From assembly GCA_019057635.1 (NCBI GenBank), contig DXJL01000199.1, positions 1 through 51,776 on the forward strand: 51,776 nucleotides of DNA, written 5' to 3'. Shown in pieces: positions 8,049 to 16,099 of this stretch. Both the position numbers and the translations under genes were made by a program. Source of the DNA: Candidatus Heimdallarchaeota archaeon (lineage in GTDB: Archaea > Asgardarchaeota > Heimdallarchaeia > Hodarchaeales > Hodarchaeaceae). The first letter of the stretch is position 1; every line of letters starts with the position of its first letter. The notes beneath the pieces were generated by a model. It was given only the letters and a program-made list of their open reading frames with translations. It was not told the DNA's origin and did no database searches.

Positions 8049-9464
8049 ATGTCAGTTATCTTAAATTTCGTAGAATCATTACGATTTTTTGGTTTACCAA
8101 TTTCTCCTTCCGAAACCATTACAGCTCAACAAGTGTATGAATATTTAGGAGCTGTAAACAAGCAAAAATTACACATTGGGTTGAGGGCAGCAATTCTGAA
8201 ACGTCACGAGGATTTCACAATATTTGACATGTGTTTTAACCAATTTTTTTCAGCTACGAATTTGACTGAAAAGCAGAAACAACCTACTCCTGAATCTGAA
8301 CAATTTCTAAAAACAATGAATCGATCAACTAATAGCAATGATACCATTATAGCAGAGCTTTTAGTTAATAATCAGATTAGTGAAGCAGTTCAGACAGCAA
8401 TGATGGTAACTCCTTCTGGAGGAGGGACGACTGGAGGTTTATCAACAGATCAAGAACTTCGTGACTTACAACAGCGCCTTACACGAGCGTTATACCGAAC
8501 GTTCAATTTAGAAGTTCCTATACGCGGGTTAACACCGGTTCAACGTATGGAAATTAATGTTGAGATCATAAGAATTGGGTTCAATTTACAACAGCTTTTT
8601 ACTAGTATCAATTCAAGAATTGATGATAAATATCGGAAAAACACTACAGAAGAAAAAAAAGTAATCGAAAAGCCTGAAGATCTTTATCAGCTTGATCAGT
8701 TTTTGATTCAGGATTTAGCTACAGTTTCTGCAACAATGGCTAACATAAAAGAGCATCTCTTGGAGATTGGAAAGAAATTAGCCTCCCGAGAGCGACGTAG
8801 AAGAAGGCGAGCAAAACATGGGAAATTAGATTTTAGGAGAACGATTAGGAAAAACCTCAAAAATAATGGTATTATGTTAGAGCTCGTTCAAAAGCATAAA
8901 AGGATTGAGGATCCAGAAATAATCATTCTCAATGATGTCTCTGGATCAACAAGATGGATTGCGGATTGGTTCTTTGTAATTTGCTATACAGCTCAACAGG
9001 TATATAAAAAGATTCGAGTCTTTGAATTTGACAATACAATGGTAGAAGTTTCGGCAGCATTAGATCGGAAGACAATTGATCGGGCAATGAAGGAAAGAAC
9101 TAAATGCTGGGAACGTCCATTAAGGAAACGAAGAATTCATTCGGATTATCAAGATAGTTTGGACGATTTTTTTACCCTAATTAAGCATCGTCCTCTGAAT
9201 AAAAGGACAACAATTCTTATCTTGGGAGATTGTCGTGATTTTGAAGGGATGTGGAAGCATGATCACCCTATCAGCAGTGAATTCGTTCAAAAAATGGTAA
9301 ACAATTCGAAAGGAGTTATTATTTTAAATCCCGAGAGCAAACCTCTTTGGGATGCGGGTGATTCTGTAGTTAAATATTACCAACAGGTTGGAGCACAAGT
9401 TTATCATGTGGCAACCTTACAGGATTTATTGAATTTCGTATTTCAGTTGAATGTTCCAAAATAG
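8049..9464 (+). CDS. CoxE-like VWA-domain protein, partner of the MoxR ATPase
   Basis: This 471-residue protein belongs to the CoxE-like family (VWA domain containing CoxE-like). The metal-ion-dependent adhesion site DVSGSTRW begins near residue 296, followed by IRVFEFDNTMVEVS and TTILILGDCRDF. A poly-basic stretch before the domain (ASRERRRRRRAKHGK) is also typical. The first 240 residues are helical and poorly conserved, with a glycine-rich linker at TPSGGGTTGGL. It starts seven bases after the MoxR-like gene, so the two are co-transcribed and probably form a complex in which the ATPase acts on the client bound by the VWA protein. Confidence 0.83.
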   Translation: MSVILNFVESLRFFGLPISPSETITAQQVYEYLGAVNKQKLHIGLRAAILKRHEDFTIFDMCFNQFFSATNLTEKQKQPTPESEQFLKTMNRSTNSNDTIIAELLVNNQISEAVQTAMMVTPSGGGTTGGLSTDQELRDLQQRLTRALYRTFNLEVPIRGLTPVQRMEINVEIIRIGFNLQQLFTSINSRIDDKYRKNTTEEKKVIEKPEDLYQLDQFLIQDLATVSATMANIKEHLLEIGKKLASRERRRRRRAKHGKLDFRRTIRKNLKNNGIMLELVQKHKRIEDPEIIILNDVSGSTRWIADWFFVICYTAQQVYKKIRVFEFDNTMVEVSAALDRKTIDRAMKERTKCWERPLRKRRIHSDYQDSLDDFFTLIKHRPLNKRTTILILGDCRDFEGMWKHDHPISSEFVQKMVNNSKGVIILNPESKPLWDAGDSVVKYYQQVGAQVYHVATLQDLLNFVFQLNVPK

Positions 9465-9469
9465 GCTGT

Positions 9470-10012
9470 TTATAAGTTGCGTACAACTGGTTTGATAATC
9501 TTATTGATAAAAGAAGTTTTCCCGTCCGTATATTTGTTACGATCTGTGGGAAATTTCACTGCTAGTTCCATCTTTAGTTTCTGATACCGAAATCGCTTAC
9601 CTTTATCTTGAAGGAGTATATCTCGAAAAAGTATATGATTTCTCCATTCTTTTGATTCGAATTCAACAAAATGTAAATGAAAGAGCCTTGGTGAACCTTT
9701 CCTAAAGAAAAGTTGCTTTTTATCCCCCGCCTCTGCAGTGTAAGTGTATCCTAACACTTCTAAGACATTTATTTGAGTAAAAACCTCTTTAAAATCCTTA
9801 ATTCCTATTAGAATGTCAACAATTGGTTTTGCAATAATTCCTGGGATAGCAGTACTCCCTATATGTTCAATCCCAGAAATCATCTCACCAAGGGCTAGAA
9901 GAAGCATAGCACTTTCGAATTGAAAGCGATAATCCCAAGATTTTTGATATTCGACTAATTGAATAATTTCCTCATTGAAACCTAGTAAACTCATGTTAGT
10001 AAAAACATCCAA
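9470..10012 (-). CDS. GrpB family (UPF0157) nucleotidyltransferase-like protein
   Basis: The GrpB/UPF0157 signature is clear. ELVEYQKSW-like text near the N-terminus is followed by the nucleotidyltransferase core IEHIGSTAIPGIIAKPIVDILIGI (residues roughly 50-75, with G-S and the Asp of VDI). Next comes LFHLHFVEFESKEWRNHILFRD and the C-terminal KMELAVKFPTDRNKYTDGK. Members of this family are about 170-190 residues and resemble minimal nucleotidyltransferases; their substrates are largely unknown. The frame begins with TTG at 10012; an ATG at 9994 is an alternative start. It converges on the CoxE-like gene with a five-base gap, so it is probably a separate transcription unit. Confidence 0.85.
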   Translation of the reverse strand: MDVFTNMSLLGFNEEIIQLVEYQKSWDYRFQFESAMLLLALGEMISGIEHIGSTAIPGIIAKPIVDILIGIKDFKEVFTQINVLEVLGYTYTAEAGDKKQLFFRKGSPRLFHLHFVEFESKEWRNHILFRDILLQDKGKRFRYQKLKMELAVKFPTDRNKYTDGKTSFINKIIKPVVRNL

Positions 10013-10173
10013 ATATCAAAAGTGAATAGTTTTAAGGCTCACTACTTGTGAGAGTGCGATTCAATATGAGTAGTATTTATTTGTTACTTGCATTCTGATG
10101 GAAAAAAACTGACTTGAGCTTTGGGATGAAATAGTCCCTCTCCCAAAGATTAAAAAAATAAATCGAAAATCCT

Positions 10174-10851
10174 ATGTCTAATCTAGAGGTGAAAAAAATT
10201 CCAGGCGATTACTTTTCAAAAATTCTAGGTGAAAAAGATATTCACAAAAAAGGGACAGAGTTATTCTTAAAACTTGTCGAATCAATTGAGGTAGCATATA
10301 AAACATATGTTAAAGCAATCTTCGCATGGCGAGAGAAAGATTACGAAAAAGGATATGAATTAAGGGACGAAATTATAGAGCTCGAGAGAGATGCAGACAG
10401 AGTGAAAGATGTATTCTTTGAGAGTATTTTTCGGAAAAAAGCGTATCTTCCGCAGATTACAGAGGAACGTCATAAATTAATGCTTAATGCGGATGTATTA
10501 CTAGACTGTATCGAGAGGGGAGTTCGAGTACTTTGTTTAAAAAAGATCGATGATAGCTATTTTCCCCCAGAATTTGATAAAATCCTTGAAAAAACAGAAG
10601 ATGTGATTGAACTTTATATTGAAGCTCATGAAGCATTCTTTAAAGATTACGAAAAAGCTGTGAAGAAAGCCCGAAAATTAGAAGAGACTCGTGATGAAGT
10701 TCGCGATCTATACTACAAAGTTTTAGAGAAAGTGCTCAATGATGAATTTCCCAGAGGAACAAGAAGATTGCTCAATGATACCACTCGAATTAGCATAAGA
10801 GCTGAAGAGGGTATTGACTATCTCAAAGTTCTCATTGCTAGGCATAGTTAG
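10174..10851 (+). CDS. DUF47 (PhoU-like) phosphate transport regulator
   Basis: This 225-residue all-helical protein has the length and composition of DUF47/TIGR00153 proteins, which resemble PhoU and usually accompany a Pit phosphate carrier. Typical elements are DEIIELERDADRVKDVFFESIF (about residues 69-90), which carries the family E-x-x-A/E-D metal-binding pattern, and the second-half repeat ETRDEVRDLYYKVLEKVL. The family is thought to regulate or gate the adjacent transporter in the cytoplasm. Its stop overlaps the start of the downstream Pit-like gene, so the two are translationally coupled. Confidence 0.87.
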   Translation: MSNLEVKKIPGDYFSKILGEKDIHKKGTELFLKLVESIEVAYKTYVKAIFAWREKDYEKGYELRDEIIELERDADRVKDVFFESIFRKKAYLPQITEERHKLMLNADVLLDCIERGVRVLCLKKIDDSYFPPEFDKILEKTEDVIELYIEAHEAFFKDYEKAVKKARKLEETRDEVRDLYYKVLEKVLNDEFPRGTRRLLNDTTRISIRAEEGIDYLKVLIARHS

Positions 10852-11845
10852 GTGGATATTTCTGACCGATCCCGCTATCCTTACTTTAGCAATAGGTATT
10901 GGCCTATTTGTTGCCTTTACTATTGGTGCAAATGATGAAACAATGACTCCTGCAGTGGGAGCTGGATTACTCGGTTTAAGTGCAGCAGTGATTATTGGTG
11001 GAGTGTGTAATCTCATTGGTGTATTTTTTCTAGGCGAAAATGTCGCTAAAACAGTTGGTAACAATTTTACTTATCCTGCTTATCCATTGACACTCCCGAT
11101 GGTTTTTATCATCTTGATATCTATGGCTGCTTGGCTATTAATTGTATCTATGAAAGGTATTCCTATTAGTACAACGCAATCAATAGTAGGAAGCGTATTA
11201 GGGATTGCTATCCTTGAATATGGTATAGATGCCATTCGTTATGATACAGTACTCATAGTAGTTCTTAGTTGGGTTGTAAGCCCAATATTGGGGCTTTTAG
11301 GAGGGTATTTATTTTACAGATTAATCCTACTAATTCAAAGATCACTCAAACGAACTGGGTATGATGATTATCAACGACAGGAAAAATATGCAGCTTATGC
11401 ACTCGCTCTTTTCTTACTATTTACCGTTTTCTCTCGAAGTGGGAATGATGTAGCAAAGGCAATAGGCCCTCTTATGGCGTTACCAGAGATAGCTAAGGAT
11501 CCATTTTTTGCGCTACTAGCTGGTGGAGTGGGCATGTGTCTTGGAGTCATCATTCTTGGTCGTCGAGTCGTTAAAAAGTTAGCTAAAGATATAGTCGCCT
11601 TATCTCCTACATCGGCGTTAGCTGCTAGCGTTTCTGTTTCTATTATTATGTTCGTTGGTACTTTAATGGCTATGCCCCTGAGTGGTAGCCATATCCTAGT
11701 GGCAGCATTCATTGGTGTCGGTTTTGTCAATCAAGAAAAAGTCGATATGGACTCCCTAAAAGAAATTGGTTGGAGTTGGATTATAACCACTCCAGCCTCA
11801 GCGGTTTTTTCAGGTACCTTATTACTTATAACCAAGTTGTTCTAG
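10814..11845 (+). CDS. Pit-family inorganic phosphate transporter
   Basis: This hydrophobic protein of about 343 residues has the inverted-repeat layout of PiT/PHO-4 carriers. The first signature copy is GANDETMTPAVGAGLLG, close to the usual GANDVANA motif but divergent after GAND. The second copy is SRSGNDVAKAIGPLMALPE. KGIPISTTQSIVGSVLG and MPLSGSHILVAAFIGVGF are the paired family motifs after each repeat. Ten or so membrane helices are apparent. The possible starts are TTG codons at 10814 and 10835, both inside the upstream DUF47 gene; no later start lies in frame before the first helix. It therefore overlaps its neighbour by 17-38 bases. It probably moves phosphate together with sodium or protons. 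Confidence 0.86.
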   Translation: MTISKFSLLGIVRWIFLTDPAILTLAIGIGLFVAFTIGANDETMTPAVGAGLLGLSAAVIIGGVCNLIGVFFLGENVAKTVGNNFTYPAYPLTLPMVFIILISMAAWLLIVSMKGIPISTTQSIVGSVLGIAILEYGIDAIRYDTVLIVVLSWVVSPILGLLGGYLFYRLILLIQRSLKRTGYDDYQRQEKYAAYALALFLLFTVFSRSGNDVAKAIGPLMALPEIAKDPFFALLAGGVGMCLGVIILGRRVVKKLAKDIVALSPTSALAASVSVSIIMFVGTLMAMPLSGSHILVAAFIGVGFVNQEKVDMDSLKEIGWSWIITTPASAVFSGTLLLITKLF

Positions 11846-11884
11846 TATAGAAGAAAAATTGAGAAATGCCAATTACAAAGGTAG

Positions 11885-12415
11885 CTACACCAAGTCTTCA
11901 TCAGTAAGGTAAGTTCGGTAGCGACCGACTAGAATCACTGCTCCAATGATAAAACAGACTATACAAAGGAAATAAACAACTTCCCAACTTAAAAGGTTCA
12001 ATAAGGGATTTTCTATAGGGAAAATGTAGCATAATTGTAGATCGTCATAGAGAAATGCATCAAGAAGGACATGTGAGAAGGTTCCAATAAAGGCACTTAT
12101 TAAGCATATTTTCAAAGAATACGGTGGTAGAGTAAAGGGTGTGGGGTTATCAAATTTGAAATCTATCCGATGAATAAGTTTATGAGTTAAAAAAGAACTA
12201 TTTCCCACGATAATTCCTAAAATAAATGCACCGATTAATGAATGCATAACACCATGAAGGGGAACTCCCGAATCAGGAAATAATAGGGAATATATGCCTT
12301 CAAGATCAAGAATGACACTCCCAACAAATAGTCCTATAGGATCTAAGAATATGGCTATCGCTTGAATTAATAGCGTTAATCCCCAGTGAAATGGTGTAAA
12401 AGGAATTGGACCCAC
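11885..12415 (-). CDS. YdjM/LexA-binding-type membrane hydrolase-like protein
   Basis: This 176-residue membrane protein starts with GTG at 12415 and opens with IPFTPFHWGLTLL, a hallmark of the YdjM/DUF457-like membrane-bound putative metal-dependent hydrolases. Conserved His and Asp residues follow in SVILDLEGIYSLLF, GVMHSLIGAFILG and FIGTFSHVLLDAFLYDD. Four hydrophobic segments are visible, with the last at LLSWEVVYFLCIVCFIIGAV. Enzymatic activity of the family is not established. It converges with the phosphate carrier and is divergent from the phosphodiesterase to its right. Confidence 0.7.
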   Translation of the reverse strand: MGPIPFTPFHWGLTLLIQAIAIFLDPIGLFVGSVILDLEGIYSLLFPDSGVPLHGVMHSLIGAFILGIIVGNSSFLTHKLIHRIDFKFDNPTPFTLPPYSLKICLISAFIGTFSHVLLDAFLYDDLQLCYIFPIENPLLNLLSWEVVYFLCIVCFIIGAVILVGRYRTYLTDEDLV

Positions 12416-12575
12416 CTACTCGAAAAGGAACTCCGTTTTTTGAAAAATCATCTAATAATTGCACATGGGTATTTAAAAAACCTCTTAAACAAGTATACTT
12501 AAACGCCATTGTATTCATAATAGAAGCTCAAAGATATCATGAAAAATAAGTCCATCTACACTAGAGGGTCGACAA

Positions 12576-13331
12576 TTGTATACGTTAGCAGTCATTTCAG
12601 ATATCCATGCGAACTTAGTGGCTTATGAAGCTGTTATGGAGCATATTAGGATTAACTTTCCTGAAATCACTGAAATCTTATGTCCTGGAGATTTAGTAGG
12701 GTATGGACCTAAGCCTCGTGAAGTCATTGAAGCTATTTTAGGGAATCAACAAATACTCGCGATTACAAAAGGAAATCATGATCATGCTGTTGGAGGAGGA
12801 GGACGTGATCTCAAGAATATTGAAACTTATACAACCAAATTCAATCCTCTAGCACAGATTGCAATACGGTGGCAAGCCTCTAGTCTCTCAGAAGAGTTAA
12901 AGACATTCCTTTATCAGTTGCCGCACACACGGACATGTCTTCATCATTCGGAAGCTAACGCTCAAATTGGGATTATTCATGGCTCTCCGAACTTCCCTCT
13001 CGACGAATACATTCTTCCCAATACTCCTGCCCAAATGGCTTTATTTCCGTTTATGGAGCTAATAGAGATAAACGTGTTACTTCTTGGCCATACTCACATC
13101 CCCTTTATTGATAAAGTAACTGCAAATGAGAAAGAATTATTAATGATTAATCCTGGAAGTGTTGGACAACCGCGAGATAAAGATCCCCGTGCCTCTTATG
13201 CCGTCATAGATCTTAAAAATATGACTGCAGAAATCATTCGCGTTGATTACGATACAGATAAGGTCAATAAGCAAATAACAAAAACTGGGTTACCTGAATT
13301 TTTGGGAGAAAGATTACAGCTCGGTATATAG
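12576..13331 (+). CDS. MJ0936/YfcE-type metallophosphoesterase
   Basis: This 251-residue phosphoesterase resembles the MJ0936/YfcE group of phosphodiesterases. Metal-binding motifs are ISDIHANLVAYEAV (residues 8-21), CPGDLVGYGPKP, ITKGNHDHAVG, a His in IIHGSPNFPLDEY, and LLGHTHIPF, then NPGSVGQPRD near the C-terminus. The length and the tight GHTH...NPGSVGQPRD ending fit this family better than nucleases of the Mre11 branch. The start is TTG at 12576, with a purine-rich GAGGGT about ten bases before it. A T-run at 13343-13349 follows the stop. The physiological substrate is not known. Confidence 0.85.
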   Translation: MYTLAVISDIHANLVAYEAVMEHIRINFPEITEILCPGDLVGYGPKPREVIEAILGNQQILAITKGNHDHAVGGGGRDLKNIETYTTKFNPLAQIAIRWQASSLSEELKTFLYQLPHTRTCLHHSEANAQIGIIHGSPNFPLDEYILPNTPAQMALFPFMELIEINVLLLGHTHIPFIDKVTANEKELLMINPGSVGQPRDKDPRASYAVIDLKNMTAEIIRVDYDTDKVNKQITKTGLPEFLGERLQLGI

Positions 13332-13342
13332 AAATTATAACC

Positions 13343-13349
13343 TTTTTTT
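13343..13349 (+). terminator. T-run after the phosphodiesterase gene
   Basis: Seven consecutive T residues lie 12 bases past the stop of the phosphodiesterase gene, in an AT-rich gap before the tail-anchored protein gene. Intrinsic termination in archaea typically needs only a short T-run, so this could end the transcript. No hairpin is present. Confidence 0.35.
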
Positions 13350-13403
13350 CTAATTGTACCAATCATCGAATTTTAATAGTTAGAAGTAATAAAATGATAT
13401 ACT

Positions 13404-13607
13404 ATGACTGAAAAAAAGATTAAGGATCCCGATAGTTCCACTGATAAACGAAGTTTTGCTATACCTCAAGGTTACAGTTGGTACGGTATTTCAAGTGGCC
13501 ACTCTCTTTCTGCTAAGAATCTACGAAAAGGAAGTATAGTTAAGGACCTGTTCTTCGGATTTATAACCATATTAGGGGTAATACTAATCTTACTAATCCT
13601 CTTTTAG
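13404..13607 (+). CDS. Tail-anchored small membrane protein
   Basis: This 67-residue ORF begins at ATG 13404. It has a charged, Ser/Gly/Tyr-rich N-terminal 45 residues (MTEKKIKDPDSSTDKRSF, then IPQGYSWYGISSGHSLS) and one hydrophobic C-terminal helix (LFFGFITILGVILILLILF) that ends the protein. This is tail-anchor topology: the N-terminus in the cytoplasm and the helix in the membrane. It sits between a phosphodiesterase and, after a degraded stretch, a small GTPase gene on the same strand. No family is recognised. The composition and clean single C-terminal helix suggest a real gene; function unknown. Confidence 0.55.
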   Translation: MTEKKIKDPDSSTDKRSFAIPQGYSWYGISSGHSLSAKNLRKGSIVKDLFFGFITILGVILILLILF

Positions 13608-13641
13608 AAAACAGATTAGTAGACACAGAATACCTAACAAG

Positions 13642-13806
13642 CTAATTCTTGTTTTTCGTCGCTACCCCTTCAAACCATATCTCTAAGGCATTAACTACTG
13701 TAAAAGGGGTGACCTTATTATTTGAAGATAAAATATCTAGAATTCCTTTAAATAATTAGTTCCATGGGGTATCAACTTTATCGGAAATAACTTTAACAAT
13801 AATTAA
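13642..13806 (-). pseudogene. Decayed minus-strand coding remnant
   Basis: In the gap before the GTPase, one minus-strand frame reads as protein-like sequence: IIVKVISDKVDTPWN, a TAA at 13756-13758, then LFKGILDILSSNNKV, TPFTVVNALEIWFEG and a TAG at 13642-13644. No start codon exists. Composition is unlike random AT-rich spacer, and the frame is continuous on both sides of the internal stop. I read it as a remnant of a small gene. It is too short to assign to a family. Confidence 0.35.
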
Positions 13807-13819
13807 TTAAATTTCCACT

Positions 13820-13828
13820 ATTATATTC
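13820..13828 (+). promoter_or_regulatory. Probable TATA box of the small GTPase gene
   Basis: The sequence ATTATATTC lies about 30-38 bases before the ATG at 13858. That spacing places the likely transcription start only a few bases before the start codon, consistent with a nearly leaderless archaeal message. No Shine-Dalgarno sequence is seen before this ATG, which fits. Confidence 0.4.
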
Positions 13829-13857
13829 TACTCAATTGATACACGGATCACTTGTAA

Positions 13858-14376
13858 ATGGCTGAAGATTCGCTCAAATATAAGGTAGTCCTTGCAGGAG
13901 AAGGCGCTGTGGGGAAAACTACGCTTATTAATCGATTTATAACGGGAAGTTTTTCTGCTGATTACAAAGCTACAATAGGTGTACAAATTTTTTCCAAAGA
14001 AGTTACTTTAGACAATGGTAAAGAGGTCAGTCTTCAGATATGGGATATAGCAGGGCAAACCTTGTTTCGTAATCTCCGTACCAAGTTTTTTCAAAACGCG
14101 AGTGGTGCATTACTCGTTTTTGATTTAACCATTCCAGCAACTTTAGAAAATCTCCACACTTGGATCTCTGATATTAAAAATATAACTAATAGTATCCCTT
14201 TTGTTCTAATTGGTAACAAAGTTGATCTTAATGAACTGAAATCAATTACTCAGGATGATGTTAACGCCTTTATGATGGATCACTTTGAGGATATCCGAGT
14301 TCATTACGATACCAGTGCCTTGACGGGTGAAAATGTCGAACAGGCGTTTGAGGATCTTATTAAAAGTATGTTATAG
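13858..14376 (+). CDS. Ras/Rab-like small GTPase
   Basis: All G-box motifs of a Ras-superfamily GTPase are present. G1 is GEGAVGKT (residues 14-21), the G2 switch Thr is T39, G3 is WDIAGQ (62-67, with the catalytic-position Gln67), G4 is NKVD (120-123) and G5 is TSA (152-154). At 172 residues it is the size of a bare G domain. It ends KSML, so it lacks the C-terminal cysteine used for prenylation of eukaryotic Rab/Ras proteins; membrane attachment must be indirect if it occurs. Small GTPases of this type are abundant in Asgard archaea. The tail-anchored protein upstream could be a membrane partner, but that is inference. Confidence 0.93.
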   Translation: MAEDSLKYKVVLAGEGAVGKTTLINRFITGSFSADYKATIGVQIFSKEVTLDNGKEVSLQIWDIAGQTLFRNLRTKFFQNASGALLVFDLTIPATLENLHTWISDIKNITNSIPFVLIGNKVDLNELKSITQDDVNAFMMDHFEDIRVHYDTSALTGENVEQAFEDLIKSML

Positions 14377-14477
14377 CTTGTTCGAGTGAATTATTTCTTT
14401 CTTTAAGAAGAGTTTATATTATTAGAAGATCATTATCATTTTATCTACAGAAGAATATGAAACACAGTTGAAAAAGT

Positions 14478-15989
14478 ATGGTTTCTCGTCGAGAAAACTT
14501 GAAACGCTACATTAAACTAGTAATAAGTCAACTTCCTAAATATTTTAGTACATATTCCGAAGAAGATCAGAAGTTTCTAGAAAAATTTGTTACTCCATTG
14601 CGATTTAGTGAAGAAGCAGACTATAACAGAAAGGAACTCGCACAGCGATTTCGTGACGCACGAAATTACTTTATTGATAATGAATTATATCTTAAATACC
14701 CGTTCTTCTGGTTTGTAGATAGCTACTTTGAAAATGCTGAAGTTTCTCTTAAAACTTCCACATTTCATGCTGATTCGTTCTACGATTACCTGTTACCAAT
14801 ATTGAGAGGCACAGCGGGTCAGGATGATGGAGTATTTCAGCTTTTAAGGAAATCTGTTCCACTTTCAGATTTCAAATGGGAGGAAATACAATATAGAAGT
14901 GCCAAATTACATATTCCTCTCCAACCATATGAATTAGAAATAATCAAAACAGTATACAATCAACTTAGAGCACAACCATTACAATTACTTAAACCACGCC
15001 GAATTCGTTCAATACTTCTAAGTCAGCATGATATTCCTAGACTATCCAGTAAATTATCAAGATTATTCTCAATGCTTAATACGAAATGGACGGTTTGGCC
15101 CCATTATTCGGCTTTTGGTATTCAATCAATTTTTTTTCATCTTCAATTAAATCCCCAGAATGTTTTAAGAGATATTATTGATTTTCAAGACAAAATAAAT
15201 GGAATAATGACGACATCAAACATATATACGATTCGTGGGGTAAAGCACGAGTACATGGGGATCATGCATATTCCTGAAAATACTCATAAGCAGTTAACCC
15301 ATTTTTTGGAAAAGAAAATGTTAAAGGGACAAGTGCTTAAGTTTACATTGACACCCATTATCGAAAATCGATGGACTTATTCGCTAGCTCAATACCAAAC
15401 AGATTCAGGCTGGCAAGAATTAAACAAATCTTCTTGGATGGGAAGAGTTCGCTTGATGAACTTAAAAACACTCCCTCGGAGACGAAAAAAGATAGAGCTT
15501 GAATACATCACTCCTGTGAAGGCCCAGAATTGGACTTATCAAAATCTTACCGATCCAGTTGAAGCAATTAAACTGATCTGCAAACGAAATATCTTCGACT
15601 ACTCTGATCTCATAACAGAAATTTATACCTCTGATGAGCAAAAACTTTTAAAACTGTTAATAAAGGAGCATACACTTTTTGTTGGCTATTTTCCATATCG
15701 ATTAGGAGCAGAATATTCCTTAGATGCATATTTGGTAGAGGCACCAAATATCTCATTTTACCAGTTAAAAAGATTATTAGAACTCCTTCCATCAGCAAGA
15801 ATTGCTAGATCAGCAAATAGTAACTATATTTACACTTACTTGACATCCTCAATGGCAACGCAAATTCGCAACGACTTAGAGTGGCCACTGTATCCTTTGT
15901 TACCTACTCATACTGCCGCCAAACGTAATCGAGAAATGTTTAATACAGAATCACTCACATGGTATCAACCGAATATATTGGCAGATTAG
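14478..15989 (+). CDS. Large protein of unknown function, possibly regulatory
   Basis: The 503-residue protein starts at ATG 14478, about 100 bases after the GTPase. No membrane helix or signal peptide is seen. The N-terminal 170 residues are helical. The middle contains a beta-rich, duplicated-looking arrangement: IFFHLQLNPQNVLRDIIDF, YTIRGVKHEYMGIMHIPEN and KGQVLKFTLTPIIENRWTY, followed by SLAQYQTDSGWQEL. This strand-helix-strand spacing resembles Lrp/AsnC-like ligand-binding modules linked to helix-turn-helix segments (LKRLLELLPSARIARS near the C-terminus). That resemblance is only structural guesswork; I do not recognise a named family. Confidence 0.6.
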   Translation: MVSRRENLKRYIKLVISQLPKYFSTYSEEDQKFLEKFVTPLRFSEEADYNRKELAQRFRDARNYFIDNELYLKYPFFWFVDSYFENAEVSLKTSTFHADSFYDYLLPILRGTAGQDDGVFQLLRKSVPLSDFKWEEIQYRSAKLHIPLQPYELEIIKTVYNQLRAQPLQLLKPRRIRSILLSQHDIPRLSSKLSRLFSMLNTKWTVWPHYSAFGIQSIFFHLQLNPQNVLRDIIDFQDKINGIMTTSNIYTIRGVKHEYMGIMHIPENTHKQLTHFLEKKMLKGQVLKFTLTPIIENRWTYSLAQYQTDSGWQELNKSSWMGRVRLMNLKTLPRRRKKIELEYITPVKAQNWTYQNLTDPVEAIKLICKRNIFDYSDLITEIYTSDEQKLLKLLIKEHTLFVGYFPYRLGAEYSLDAYLVEAPNISFYQLKRLLELLPSARIARSANSNYIYTYLTSSMATQIRNDLEWPLYPLLPTHTAAKRNREMFNTESLTWYQPNILAD

Positions 15990-16084
15990 ATTAGAGAAGA
16001 AAAAGTTCAAATAGTTGCTTCTAACGATCCTTCCGATAAGCTCTAAATTACTTATACTTGATTATATTTTTAGTTGAATAGTTT

Positions 16085-16090
16085 AGGTGA
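16085..16090 (+). promoter_or_regulatory. Ribosome-binding site of the acyl-CoA synthetase gene
   Basis: AGGTGA lies nine bases before the ATG at 16100 and can pair with the archaeal 16S 3' end (ATCACCT). It confirms this start codon, which gives the usual N-terminus for the family. Confidence 0.6.
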
Positions 16091-16099
16091 AGAATTCAA

